From Candidatus Polarisedimenticolia bacterium (GTDB lineage Bacteria > Acidobacteriota > Polarisedimenticolia > Gp22-AA2), in NCBI GenBank assembly GCA_036001465.1, contig DASYUH010000086.1, positions 1 through 64,000 of the forward strand: a stretch of 64,000 nucleotides of DNA. The letters are read 5' to 3'. The notes under the pieces were generated by a model. That model was not told the DNA's origin and ran no database searches. It was given only the letters and a program-made list of their open reading frames with translations. The translations under genes were made by a program, and so were the position numbers. This document shows, one piece after another, positions 45,374 through 53,598 of this stretch (within the stretch, counting starts at the first letter, position 1; every line of letters begins with the position of its first letter).

Positions 45374-47592
45374 AGCAGGTGCTCCTCAAAGAGGGAAGGG
45401 CGGTGCTGGAGGAGGTTCCCGCGCCCCAGGCCGGTCCGGGGCGGGTGCTGGTGCGCACGCTGTACTCCGTGCTCAGCGCCGGCACGGAGCGCGCCGCGCT
45501 CCACGCCGGCGAGGCGGCCTCGATCCTGAACCGGATCGCCGACCCGTCGGCGCTCCGCAAGGCGCTCGATGTGCTGGCGGCCGAGGGGCCCGGCGCCATC
45601 CTGGATCGGATCCGGAGCGCCCGGGAGCCGCACGCCGTGGCGCCCGGCTACGCCGCCAGCGGACGGGTGCAGGCGGCGGGCCCGGGCGTCCTCGACCTTC
45701 CGCCCGGCACGGCGGTCGCCTGCGCCGGCGCCGGGCACGCCTCCCATGCCGAGTGGATCGCCGTGCCGCGCATGCTCGCCGTGCCGGTGCCCGAAGGCGT
45801 GCCGCTCGACGAGGCCGCCTTCGCCACCCTCGGGTCGATCGCCCTGCAGGGCGTGCGGCGGTCGGGGATCCAGGTCGGCGAATGCGCGGTCGTCCTGGGA
45901 CTCGGGCTGATTGGAACGCTCGCCGGCCAGGTCCTGCGCGCCGCGGGCGCGCGCGTGCTCGGCTTCGATCCCGATCCCGGCCGGGCCGCTCTCGGCCGCG
46001 CCCTCGGCCTCGAGGCCCACGACTTCGGCGCGCGCGATCCGCGCGAGGAGGTTCCGCGGGCGACGGGGGGCCTCCTGGCGGACGCGGTCGTGGTCTGCGC
46101 GGCGGCGCGGGGCCCGGAGGTGGCCAACCTGGCGATGCGGCTGTGCCGCAAGAAGGGGCGCGTCGTCATCGTGGGGGACGTCGGGATGGATCTCGACCGG
46201 GCGCTGATGTACGACAAGGAGCTGGATGTGGTGATCAGCACATCCTACGGTCCGGGGAGGTACGACCCCTCCTACGAGGAGCAGGGGATCGACTATCCGG
46301 CTCCGTACGTGCGCTGGACGCTCAACCGCAACATGGCGGCCTTTCTCGATCTCCTGCGCGACGGCCGGGTGCGCGTGCGCCCCCTGATCGATCGCGTTTT
46401 TCCCCTCGCCGAAGCGGCGGCGGCGTATGAGGCCATCGATCGGGACACGCCGGGGGAGAGGCCGGTTGGCGTCCTCCTGCGCTATCCCGCGCCTCCGGAG
46501 GCCGGGACGGAGGACGGAGGGGGCTCGATCGCCCCGCGCGCGGCGACGGCGGACACCCGGGATGCCACGCCCGGCGAGCGGCCGGGCGGCGTCGCGCCGG
46601 CGCCTTCGGCGCTCGATCGCCTGGTCACGGCGCGCCCCATCGGCGTCGGGGTCGTCGGAGCCGGGGAGTTCGTCAAGGCCGTCCACCTGCCGCTCCTGCG
46701 TCGCGACCGGGCGTTCCGTCTGCGCGGCGTGGCCACCGCCTCGCCGCTCAACGCGCGGGAGACCGCGCGCCGATTCCACCTCGATCTGGCCACCACCGAC
46801 GTCCAGGACCTGCTGCGCGAGGACTCGATCGACCTGCTGCTGATCGGGACGCGACACGATCTGCACGCCCCGCAGGCCCTGCAGGCGCTGCGCGCAGGCC
46901 GGCACGTCCTGGTCGAGAAGCCGCTCTGCCTGGAGGAATCCGAGGTGACGCCGCTTCTCGACGAGGCGCGCCGGGCGCGGCGGCTCCTGGCCGTCGGGTT
47001 CAACCGGCGCTACAGCCCGCTGGCGCGCCGGGCGCGCGAGGTCCTGGGGCGGCTCACGGGGCCCGGGCTCCTGGTCTACCGCGTGAACGCCGGGTACCTG
47101 CCGGCCTCGCACTGGCAGCAGGACCCCGTCCGGGGCGGCGGGCGGATTCTGGGCGAGTGCTGCCATTTTCTCGATCTGATGCTGTACCTGGCGGGGCCCG
47201 ACGTCCTGGCGGCGCGGGCCACGGCGGTGCCGTCGGACGGGGTCGGCGTGGTGAACGGCGATTCGTTCGCCGCGACCCTGGATCTCCGCGGTGGATCGCG
47301 CGCCGTTCTCGTCTACAGCGGCCTGGGCGACCCGGGACTGCCGAAAGAGAGACTGGAGATCTTCAAGGGCGGGGCGGCCATCGTCCTGGATGATTTCATC
47401 CGCCTCACCGTGCACGGTGGCGCCGGCGGATCGCTCGACCTGGGGAGGCAGGACAAGGGTTTCGAAGGGCAGTGGGAGGAGATCGGGCGGGCGCTGCGCG
47501 GCGAGCCGCACGGGGTGATCGCGCTCCACGAGATCGAGGCGACGATGCGCGCCACCTTCGCCGTGGCGCGGGCGGTGCGGGGGGAGCGATGA
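45370..47592 (+). CDS. two-domain oxidoreductase: zinc-type alcohol dehydrogenase fused to Gfo/Idh/MocA
   Basis: 740 residues from GTG 45370. Residues 1-345 are a medium-chain dehydrogenase (YSVLSAGTERAAL, PGYAASGRVQAAG, the coenzyme loop VLGLGLIGTLAGQVLRAAG). A 50-residue linker leads to a Gfo/Idh/MocA dehydrogenase (about 405-740) with VGVVGAGEFVKAVHLPLL, the catalytic EKPLCLEE and GFNRRYSPLARRAR. The fusion is a known polysaccharide-locus type; the two halves may oxidise and reduce a nucleotide sugar in turn. It is coupled on both sides (GTGA, ATGA). Confidence 0.88.
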   Translation: MKQVLLKEGRAVLEEVPAPQAGPGRVLVRTLYSVLSAGTERAALHAGEAASILNRIADPSALRKALDVLAAEGPGAILDRIRSAREPHAVAPGYAASGRVQAAGPGVLDLPPGTAVACAGAGHASHAEWIAVPRMLAVPVPEGVPLDEAAFATLGSIALQGVRRSGIQVGECAVVLGLGLIGTLAGQVLRAAGARVLGFDPDPGRAALGRALGLEAHDFGARDPREEVPRATGGLLADAVVVCAAARGPEVANLAMRLCRKKGRVVIVGDVGMDLDRALMYDKELDVVISTSYGPGRYDPSYEEQGIDYPAPYVRWTLNRNMAAFLDLLRDGRVRVRPLIDRVFPLAEAAAAYEAIDRDTPGERPVGVLLRYPAPPEAGTEDGGGSIAPRAATADTRDATPGERPGGVAPAPSALDRLVTARPIGVGVVGAGEFVKAVHLPLLRRDRAFRLRGVATASPLNARETARRFHLDLATTDVQDLLREDSIDLLLIGTRHDLHAPQALQALRAGRHVLVEKPLCLEESEVTPLLDEARRARRLLAVGFNRRYSPLARRAREVLGRLTGPGLLVYRVNAGYLPASHWQQDPVRGGGRILGECCHFLDLMLYLAGPDVLAARATAVPSDGVGVVNGDSFAATLDLRGGSRAVLVYSGLGDPGLPKERLEIFKGGAAIVLDDFIRLTVHGGAGGSLDLGRQDKGFEGQWEEIGRALRGEPHGVIALHEIEATMRATFAVARAVRGER

Positions 47593-48776
47593 ACATCCTC
47601 ATGTGGGAGTCGTTCGCGCCCGGGGGCCCGATCAAGGTCGGAGGGCACCACTATGCCGAGCGCTTCCTGGCCGCAGGCTCGCGGGTCGTCTGGTGCGCCG
47701 GCCCGCTCTCGCCCGTCAATCTCGTCAAGTCGAACGCCGAGACCCGGGCGCGGTTCCAGCTGTGGCGGCGCGGTGGCACGTGGCTCCATGACGACCGGAT
47801 GTTCGCCTACGCCCCCATGACTCTCCTGCCGTACCGCCCCTACCCGCTGTTCGATCGGCCCATCATGCAGCGCCTCACGCTCCGCGCCACGCTGCCGCGC
47901 TTCAGGGACGTCCTGGCGCGGGCCGGGTTCGACCGGTTCGACATCCTGTGGATGTCGACGGGCAGCCCGTTCCTCGCCCTCCTGGACGAGGTGCCGCACG
48001 ATCTCTCGATCTATCGCATGAGCGACGAGACGACCGCCTTCCCCGACACGCCGAAGAGCTTCGCGGCGCTGGAGGCGGAAGTGTGCCGACGCGCCGGCCT
48101 GGTCCTGGCGACCGCCCGGACGCTCGAGGCGCGCGCCCGCGGGCTGGGAGCACGCCGGGTGCTGCATCTGCCGAATGCGTGCGATCCGGCCCCGTTCGAA
48201 TCGTCCGACGCGCCCGAGCCTGAGGACCTGGGCGGGACGCCGCGGCCGCGCGCTCTCTACGTCGGGGCGCTCGATCACTGGTTCGACGCGGGGCTCGTGG
48301 CGCGGGTGGCGCGGCTGCTGCCCGCCTGGGGTTTCGTGCTCCTGGGACCGGCGCGGGCCGATCTCCGGATCCTGCGGGACCTGCCGAACGTCCGCGTCCT
48401 GGGGCCGCGACCCTACGGCGATCTGCCGGCCTACATGGGCGCGGCCGACGCCGGGATCGTGCCCTTTCAACTCAGCCCCCTCACGCACGCCATCCATCCT
48501 CTGAAGGTGTACGAGTATTGCGCCGCCGGCCTGCCGGTGGTGGCGACTCCGATGCGCGAGACCGCCGCCATGGGGGCGCCGATCGAGGTGGCCGCGACCC
48601 CGCAGGAGTTCGCCGCCGCGCTCGAACGGACAAGGCTCGAGGGGGGGAGCCGGAGGATGGAGCGACGAGACTTCGCGCGGCGCCACACGTGGGACCGGCG
48701 CTTCGCGTCTCTGCAGACGGAGATCGCGGCCGCCTCCGGCCGGCCGCTCCTCGCGGCGGCGGGAGTCCGGCGATGA
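47589..48776 (+). CDS. GT4-type glycosyltransferase
   Basis: 395 residues, no membrane segment. A GT-B fold protein: MNILMWESFAPGGPIKVGGHHYAERF at the start, VLHLPNACDPAPFE in the linker, ALYVGALDHWFD starting the donor half and HPLKVYEYCAAGLPVVATPM as the sugar-nucleotide site, in which a YEY replaces the usual EGFG. This resembles TuaH-like transferases. It overlaps neighbours by four bases at both ends. Confidence 0.86.
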   Translation: MNILMWESFAPGGPIKVGGHHYAERFLAAGSRVVWCAGPLSPVNLVKSNAETRARFQLWRRGGTWLHDDRMFAYAPMTLLPYRPYPLFDRPIMQRLTLRATLPRFRDVLARAGFDRFDILWMSTGSPFLALLDEVPHDLSIYRMSDETTAFPDTPKSFAALEAEVCRRAGLVLATARTLEARARGLGARRVLHLPNACDPAPFESSDAPEPEDLGGTPRPRALYVGALDHWFDAGLVARVARLLPAWGFVLLGPARADLRILRDLPNVRVLGPRPYGDLPAYMGAADAGIVPFQLSPLTHAIHPLKVYEYCAAGLPVVATPMRETAAMGAPIEVAATPQEFAAALERTRLEGGSRRMERRDFARRHTWDRRFASLQTEIAAASGRPLLAAAGVRR

Positions 48777-49954
48777 CGCTGGCGGCGAGACGGGAACGCG
48801 CCGACCTCGAGCCGGCCCCGGCCGGCGCGAGGGTGAGGGTCCTGCACGTCCTCTCGACGCTTCTCCCGGGCGGGTCGGAGATCTCCGTCCTGCGCCTCCT
48901 GGCCGCGCTCGACAGGCGCCGCTACGATTTCCGGGTGGCGTTCCTGAGAGGGGAGCCGCTCCTGGCCCCGGACTTCGAGGCGATCGAAGCGCCCGTGGTG
49001 CCGATGGGGCCGTGCGCCGGCTTCGATCCGCTCTGCTGCCTCCGCCTGCGACGCTACGTGGCGCGCGAGCGGATCCAGCTGGTGCACACCCACATGGACG
49101 TGGCCGACTTCCATGGGGCGCTCGCGGCGCGGCTCGGAGGGGCCCGGGCGGTGGTCTCGACCAAGCACGCTCCCGACGAGTTTCGCACCCGGCGCACCTG
49201 GAAGCGCGGCCCGTTTCTTCTCCTCGAGAGGCTGGCGTACGCGATGGACGACGCCGTGATCGTCGTGTCGGAGGGGCTGGCCTCCTTCCTGGAGTCGTGC
49301 GAGCGCCTGCCGCGGCGGAAGATGACGATCATCGGGCATGGTGTGGCGGCCCCCGTGGCCCCGGTGCCGCGCGCCGAGGCGCGCCGGGCCCTCGGCCTGC
49401 GCCCTCTCGATCCCCTCCTGGGGGCCGTGGGGCGGCTGTCGCCCGAGAAAGGGCACGCGCACCTCCTGCGGGCCCTTCCCGCCATCCTCCGGGCGCTGCC
49501 GGGCGCCGGCCTGGTCCTGGCGGGCGAGGGGGGACAGCGCCGCGCGCTCGAGGAGGAGGCCAGGCTCCTGGGAGTGGGAGACCGGGTGCAGTTTCTCGGG
49601 CAGAGGCGGGACGTCGCACGGGTCCTGGCGGCCCTGGACCTTTTCGTGCAGCCCTCCCTCTACGAAGGGTTCGGATTGAGCCTGCTCGAGGCGATGGCGG
49701 CGGGGCTTCCCGTCGTCGCCAGCCGGGTGGGGGGAATCCCGGAGATCGTGGACGACGGCGAGTCCGGCGTCCTGGTTCCTCCCGGCGATCCCGATGCGCT
49801 GGCCGCCGCTTCGATCGCGATCCTGCTCGATCCCGCCGCGGCCCGCCGGCTGGGAGAGACGGCGGCGCTCCGGGCGGCGGAGCGACACTCGATCGAGTCC
49901 GAGGCGGCCCGGGTGGATGCCCTCTACGCCCGTGTCCTGGGGAGGGCGCGATGA
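48773..49954 (+). CDS. GT4 glycosyltransferase
   Basis: 393 residues. It has the family-4 acceptor-side start RVLHVLSTLLPGGSEISVLRLL, IQLVHTHMDVADFHGALAAR, the donor motif GAVGRLSPEKGHAHLLRA and YEGFGLSLLEAMAAGLPVVAS with the E-x7-E pair. Closest in form to the next gene and to the one at 55503. Cytoplasmic; it likely adds one sugar to the lipid-linked repeat unit. Overlaps as ATGA at both ends. Confidence 0.92.
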   Translation: MTLAARRERADLEPAPAGARVRVLHVLSTLLPGGSEISVLRLLAALDRRRYDFRVAFLRGEPLLAPDFEAIEAPVVPMGPCAGFDPLCCLRLRRYVARERIQLVHTHMDVADFHGALAARLGGARAVVSTKHAPDEFRTRRTWKRGPFLLLERLAYAMDDAVIVVSEGLASFLESCERLPRRKMTIIGHGVAAPVAPVPRAEARRALGLRPLDPLLGAVGRLSPEKGHAHLLRALPAILRALPGAGLVLAGEGGQRRALEEEARLLGVGDRVQFLGQRRDVARVLAALDLFVQPSLYEGFGLSLLEAMAAGLPVVASRVGGIPEIVDDGESGVLVPPGDPDALAAASIAILLDPAAARRLGETAALRAAERHSIESEAARVDALYARVLGRAR

Positions 49955-51201
49955 TCTCCGCCCGGACGCAACCGTCGCCGCCGCCGGAGCGCGAGGAGAG
50001 CTCCGCCCCGCGCGCGGATCCGGCGCCAGGGGGCGGCCGGCCCCGCCTGCTGATCCTGACGGTCGGATTCGGTATCGGAGGCGCGGAGCAGCTCATCCTG
50101 ACGACCGCACCCAGGCTGCAGCGCGAGGGCTTCGAGGTCACGATCGTCGGTCTCAAGGGCTGGGGGCTCCTGGGGGACGAGCTCGAGGCGTGCGGTGTGC
50201 GCGCCGTGGCCCTGGGAGGGCGGGGAGCGTGGGATCTGCGCGCCTTCGGGCGGCTCCTGTCGATCCTCAGGCGCGACCGGATCCAGATCCTGCAGGGGCA
50301 CATGTTCCGCGCCAACGTCGCCGCGCGGATCCTGGGGCGCCTCGCTTCCGTGCCCGTGGTGGTCACGGCCCACCACGACACCGACGTCTGGATGCGCTTC
50401 TACCACCGCCTCATCGAGCGGCTCACGGCCCCCCTGTCGGACTCGGTCACGGCCTGCTCGGAGGCGGTGCGGCACCACGCGCTGAATGTCCTCGGCCTGC
50501 CTGCCGGGCTGGTGCGCACCCTGCCAAACGGCATCGAGCTCCCGGACGAGTCTCGTGAACCCCGGACGCGCGAGCGGATTCGCAGGGAGCTCGGGGCCTC
50601 GCCGGACGATCTGCTGATCGGGTCCCTTGGCCGCCTGGTCGAGCCGAAGAAGGGACTGGCGGTCTTCCTCGCGGCGGCGCGCCTTCTGGCGCGGGACTTT
50701 CCGCGCCTCCGGTTCGCCGTCGTCGGCGAGGGCCCGGCGCGCGGCTCCCTCGAGGCGCGCGCGGCGCGCGAGGGCGTCAGCCACTGCACCACCTTCGCCG
50801 GACCCCGGCGCGACGTTCCGGACGTGATGCGCGCCTTCGACCTGTTCGTGCAGCCCTCGCTGTGGGAGGGATTCGGGCTGACGGCCGTCGAAGCGATGGC
50901 CGTGGGCACCCCGGTCGTGGCCAGCCGCGTCGGCGGTGTTGTGGAGGTCGTGGTGGACGGGGAGACCGGGGTCCTCGTGCCGCCCGGTGATGCCCCGGCC
51001 CTGGCCGCCGCGTGCGGGCTTCTCTTGAGAAACCGCGGCCTGGCGGAGCGCCTGGCCCGCACCGGCTGCGCGCGGGCGCGCGAGCGATTCGGGATCGAGA
51101 GAATGGTGCGGGAGCTCCAGGAGCATTATCGTGATCTCCTCGATCGCAGCCGTGGCCAGGCCGCACCGGCCGCGGCCGGCGGCCGGCGGAGCGGGAGTTG
51201 A
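49951..51201 (+). CDS. GT4 glycosyltransferase
   Basis: 416 residues, beginning with a Pro-Arg-rich stretch of 30 residues before the first strand (RLLILTVGFGIGGAEQLILT). Further marks: LQGHMFRANVAARILG, TLPNGIELPDES, GSLGRLVEPKKGLAVF and WEGFGLTAVEAMAVGTPVVAS. A normal family-4 transferase. Its stop overlaps the TTG start of the initiating transferase gene. Confidence 0.92.
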   Translation: MISARTQPSPPPEREESSAPRADPAPGGGRPRLLILTVGFGIGGAEQLILTTAPRLQREGFEVTIVGLKGWGLLGDELEACGVRAVALGGRGAWDLRAFGRLLSILRRDRIQILQGHMFRANVAARILGRLASVPVVVTAHHDTDVWMRFYHRLIERLTAPLSDSVTACSEAVRHHALNVLGLPAGLVRTLPNGIELPDESREPRTRERIRRELGASPDDLLIGSLGRLVEPKKGLAVFLAAARLLARDFPRLRFAVVGEGPARGSLEARAAREGVSHCTTFAGPRRDVPDVMRAFDLFVQPSLWEGFGLTAVEAMAVGTPVVASRVGGVVEVVVDGETGVLVPPGDAPALAAACGLLLRNRGLAERLARTGCARARERFGIERMVRELQEHYRDLLDRSRGQAAPAAAGGRRSGS

Positions 51202-52208
51202 GCGGGTGGCTGCTGCAATGCGCCCTGGCCTTCGGGCTGGCCCTGGTGATCAGCCTGTACACCACTCCCCTCATGCGCACGGCTGCGCTGCGCTTCGGGA
51301 TCGTCGATCGGCCCGACGGCCGTCTGAAGAATCAGGCGGAGCCGGTGCCGTACCTCGGCGGTCTGGCGATCTACCTGTCGTTCCTCCTGGCTCTGACCGC
51401 GACCCGGCGCTTCGACTCGACCGAGGTGCTGGGGATGCTCCTGGGCGGGGCGATCGCCGTGATCCTCGGCCTCATCGACGATCTGGGAGTGCTGTCCCCG
51501 GGGATCAAGCTGGCGGGCCAGGTGGTGGCCGTCCTGACTCTGATCAACGCCTCCGTGTACATCAAGCTCGGATTCCTGCCCCCCCCCGTGGCGATCGTCC
51601 TGTCCTTCCTGTGGCTGCTCGGGATCATCAACGCCTTCAACCTGATCGACGTCATGGACGGCCTGGCGGCGGGTGTCGCCGCCGCGGCGTCCTTCATCCT
51701 GTTTCTGATCGCGGCGGTCAACGGGCGGCAGGCGTACGCCATTCTTCTCGCCGCCCTGTGCGGGTCGCTGGTCGGGTTCCTGCGCTACAACGTCCCGCCG
51801 GCCCGGATCTACATGGGGGACACGGGCAGCATGTTCATCGGGCTGATGCTGGGGGCGCTGGCCATGAACAACTCGTACACGCGGCAGAACCTGGTGGCCT
51901 CGGTCGCCCCCGTCGTCATTCTGGGCGTGCCGATCTTCGACATGCTCTTCGTGATGTACGTGCGGTACCGCCGCGGCCTGCCGGTTTTTCTCGGCAGCCC
52001 GGACCACTTTGCCCTGCGGCTGCGCAAGTGGCGGCTGACGACCGTGGAGACCGTCCGGGCCTCCTGGGCGGCGACCGTGGTGCTCGGCGGACTGGCGATC
52101 GCCATGATGCTGGCGGGGGGGCCGGTCGCCCTGGGCATCCTGGCCGGCATCGCCCTGGCTTCGATCGTCCTGGCGCTGTGTCTCCGGCGCATCGACATGT
52201 CCTTATGA
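51198..52208 (+). CDS. undecaprenyl-phosphate sugar-1-phosphate transferase, WecA/TagO/MraY family
   Basis: 336 residues, about ten membrane helices. It transfers a HexNAc-1-phosphate to the lipid carrier, the starting step of repeat-unit assembly. Motifs are VPYLGGLAIYL, IDDLGVLSPGIKL, the catalytic NAFNLIDVMDGLAAG and YMGDTGSMFIG. At the C-terminal loop, where WecA and TagO have a His-x-His-His, this protein has SPDHFALRLR. The start is TTG 51198 (TTGA overlap with the preceding stop). It lies in the middle of the operon, not at its head. Confidence 0.9.
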   Translation: MSGWLLQCALAFGLALVISLYTTPLMRTAALRFGIVDRPDGRLKNQAEPVPYLGGLAIYLSFLLALTATRRFDSTEVLGMLLGGAIAVILGLIDDLGVLSPGIKLAGQVVAVLTLINASVYIKLGFLPPPVAIVLSFLWLLGIINAFNLIDVMDGLAAGVAAAASFILFLIAAVNGRQAYAILLAALCGSLVGFLRYNVPPARIYMGDTGSMFIGLMLGALAMNNSYTRQNLVASVAPVVILGVPIFDMLFVMYVRYRRGLPVFLGSPDHFALRLRKWRLTTVETVRASWAATVVLGGLAIAMMLAGGPVALGILAGIALASIVLALCLRRIDMSL

Positions 52209-52239
52209 CGGGCGCTTCCGTGCGACCGGAGGTCAACGG

Positions 52240-53586
52240 ATGAGCGACTCCTGTCCGGTGGTGATTCTGGGAGCGGGCCTCACCGGCCTGTCGGCCGCCT
52301 ACCACCTGCGCACGCCGAGCGTCGTGCTCGAACGGGAGCGTGAGGTCGGCGGTCTGGCGCGCACCCACAGCGAGAACGGCTTCACCTTCGACTGCACCGG
52401 GCACCTGCTCCACCTGCGCGACCCCCGGGTGCAATCGCTGGTGGATGCCATCCTGCCGGGCGCCTTTGCGCGTCACGAGCGCCGGGCGATGATCTATTCC
52501 AACAAGGTGTTCACCCCCTACCCGTTCCAGGCCAACCTCCACGGCCTGCCGCCGGAGGTCGTGCAGGAGTGCGTCGGCGGATTCGTCGAGGCCCTGGTGC
52601 GTCGGGCGGCGGAGGGGGAGCCGGACATGACGCAGCTGACATTCAGGGAGTGGGCCTCGCGCACGTTCGGCGCGGGCATCGCCCGGCACTTCATGGTGCC
52701 GTACAACACCAAGCTGTGGCGCACGGACCTCGACGAGATCGAGTGCGGCTGGGTCTCGTGGTCGATCCCCCGCCCGGCGCTCAAGGAGGTCCTCGACGGG
52801 GCGTTCGGCGCGACCGTGCGCGGCCTCGGATACAACCCGGTCTTTCTCTATCCCCGGCGGGGAGGCATCAGCGCCCTGCCCGAGGCGCTGGCGCGGCGCG
52901 GCACGGAGGTGCGCCTCAACGAGACGGTCGAAGCGGTGGACGCGCGCGCCCGCGTCGTGCGACTCGCCGGCGGCCGCGAGGTGCGGTACGAGGCCCTGGT
53001 GTCGACCCTGCCTCTCGACCATCTTCTCAGGATCACGCGCGGCCTCGACGGCGGGCTGCCCGAGGTCGGCGCCCGGCTGCGCGCCGTGCGGGTCCTCAAC
53101 ATCAGCCTGGGCGTGGACCGCGATCCGATCTCCGGGGCGCACTGGATCTACTTCCCGGAGCCGGAGTTCTCCTTCTATCGCGTGGGCTTCCCCGCGAACC
53201 TGTCCCCCTCGCTGGCACCGCGCGGCTGCTCGTCCCTGTACGTCGAGCGATCGCTCCTGCGCGACGAGCCGTTCGAGGAGGACGAGGTCGTCGGGGCGGC
53301 GGTCGACGATCTGCGGCGCGCCGGGATCCTGTGGAAAGGGGACCGGGTCGTGTACCGCCGTGTCCAGGTCCTCGATCCGGCGTACGTCATCTACGACCGC
53401 TTCCGCGCGGGCAGCCTGCCGAGGGTGCACGAGACGCTGCAGGCCGCCGGCATCCATTCCGCGGGTCGGTTCGGATCGTGGGAATACTCTTCGATGGAAG
53501 GGGCGATCCAGGCCGGCATGGAGCTCGCAGGGCGGCTGGACGCAGCGCTCGGAGGGGGCCGGCGCGCCCGCCGGGCGTGCCCGTGA
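52240..53586 (+). CDS. FAD-dependent oxidoreductase, UDP-galactopyranose mutase/protoporphyrinogen oxidase-like
   Basis: 448 residues. The N-terminal FAD fold PVVILGAGLTGLSAAYHL is followed by EREREVGGLARTH, GHLLHLRDPRVQ and VFTPYPFQANLHGLP, then MVPYNTKLWRTDLDEI, which recalls UDP-galactopyranose mutases; the C-terminal FAD contact is GSWEYSSMEGAIQAG. It may isomerise or oxidise a nucleotide sugar. It starts 31 bases after the previous gene, one of the few true gaps in the operon. Confidence 0.82.
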   Translation: MSDSCPVVILGAGLTGLSAAYHLRTPSVVLEREREVGGLARTHSENGFTFDCTGHLLHLRDPRVQSLVDAILPGAFARHERRAMIYSNKVFTPYPFQANLHGLPPEVVQECVGGFVEALVRRAAEGEPDMTQLTFREWASRTFGAGIARHFMVPYNTKLWRTDLDEIECGWVSWSIPRPALKEVLDGAFGATVRGLGYNPVFLYPRRGGISALPEALARRGTEVRLNETVEAVDARARVVRLAGGREVRYEALVSTLPLDHLLRITRGLDGGLPEVGARLRAVRVLNISLGVDRDPISGAHWIYFPEPEFSFYRVGFPANLSPSLAPRGCSSLYVERSLLRDEPFEEDEVVGAAVDDLRRAGILWKGDRVVYRRVQVLDPAYVIYDRFRAGSLPRVHETLQAAGIHSAGRFGSWEYSSMEGAIQAGMELAGRLDAALGGGRRARRACP

Positions 53587-53598
53587 GGGGAGACTGAC

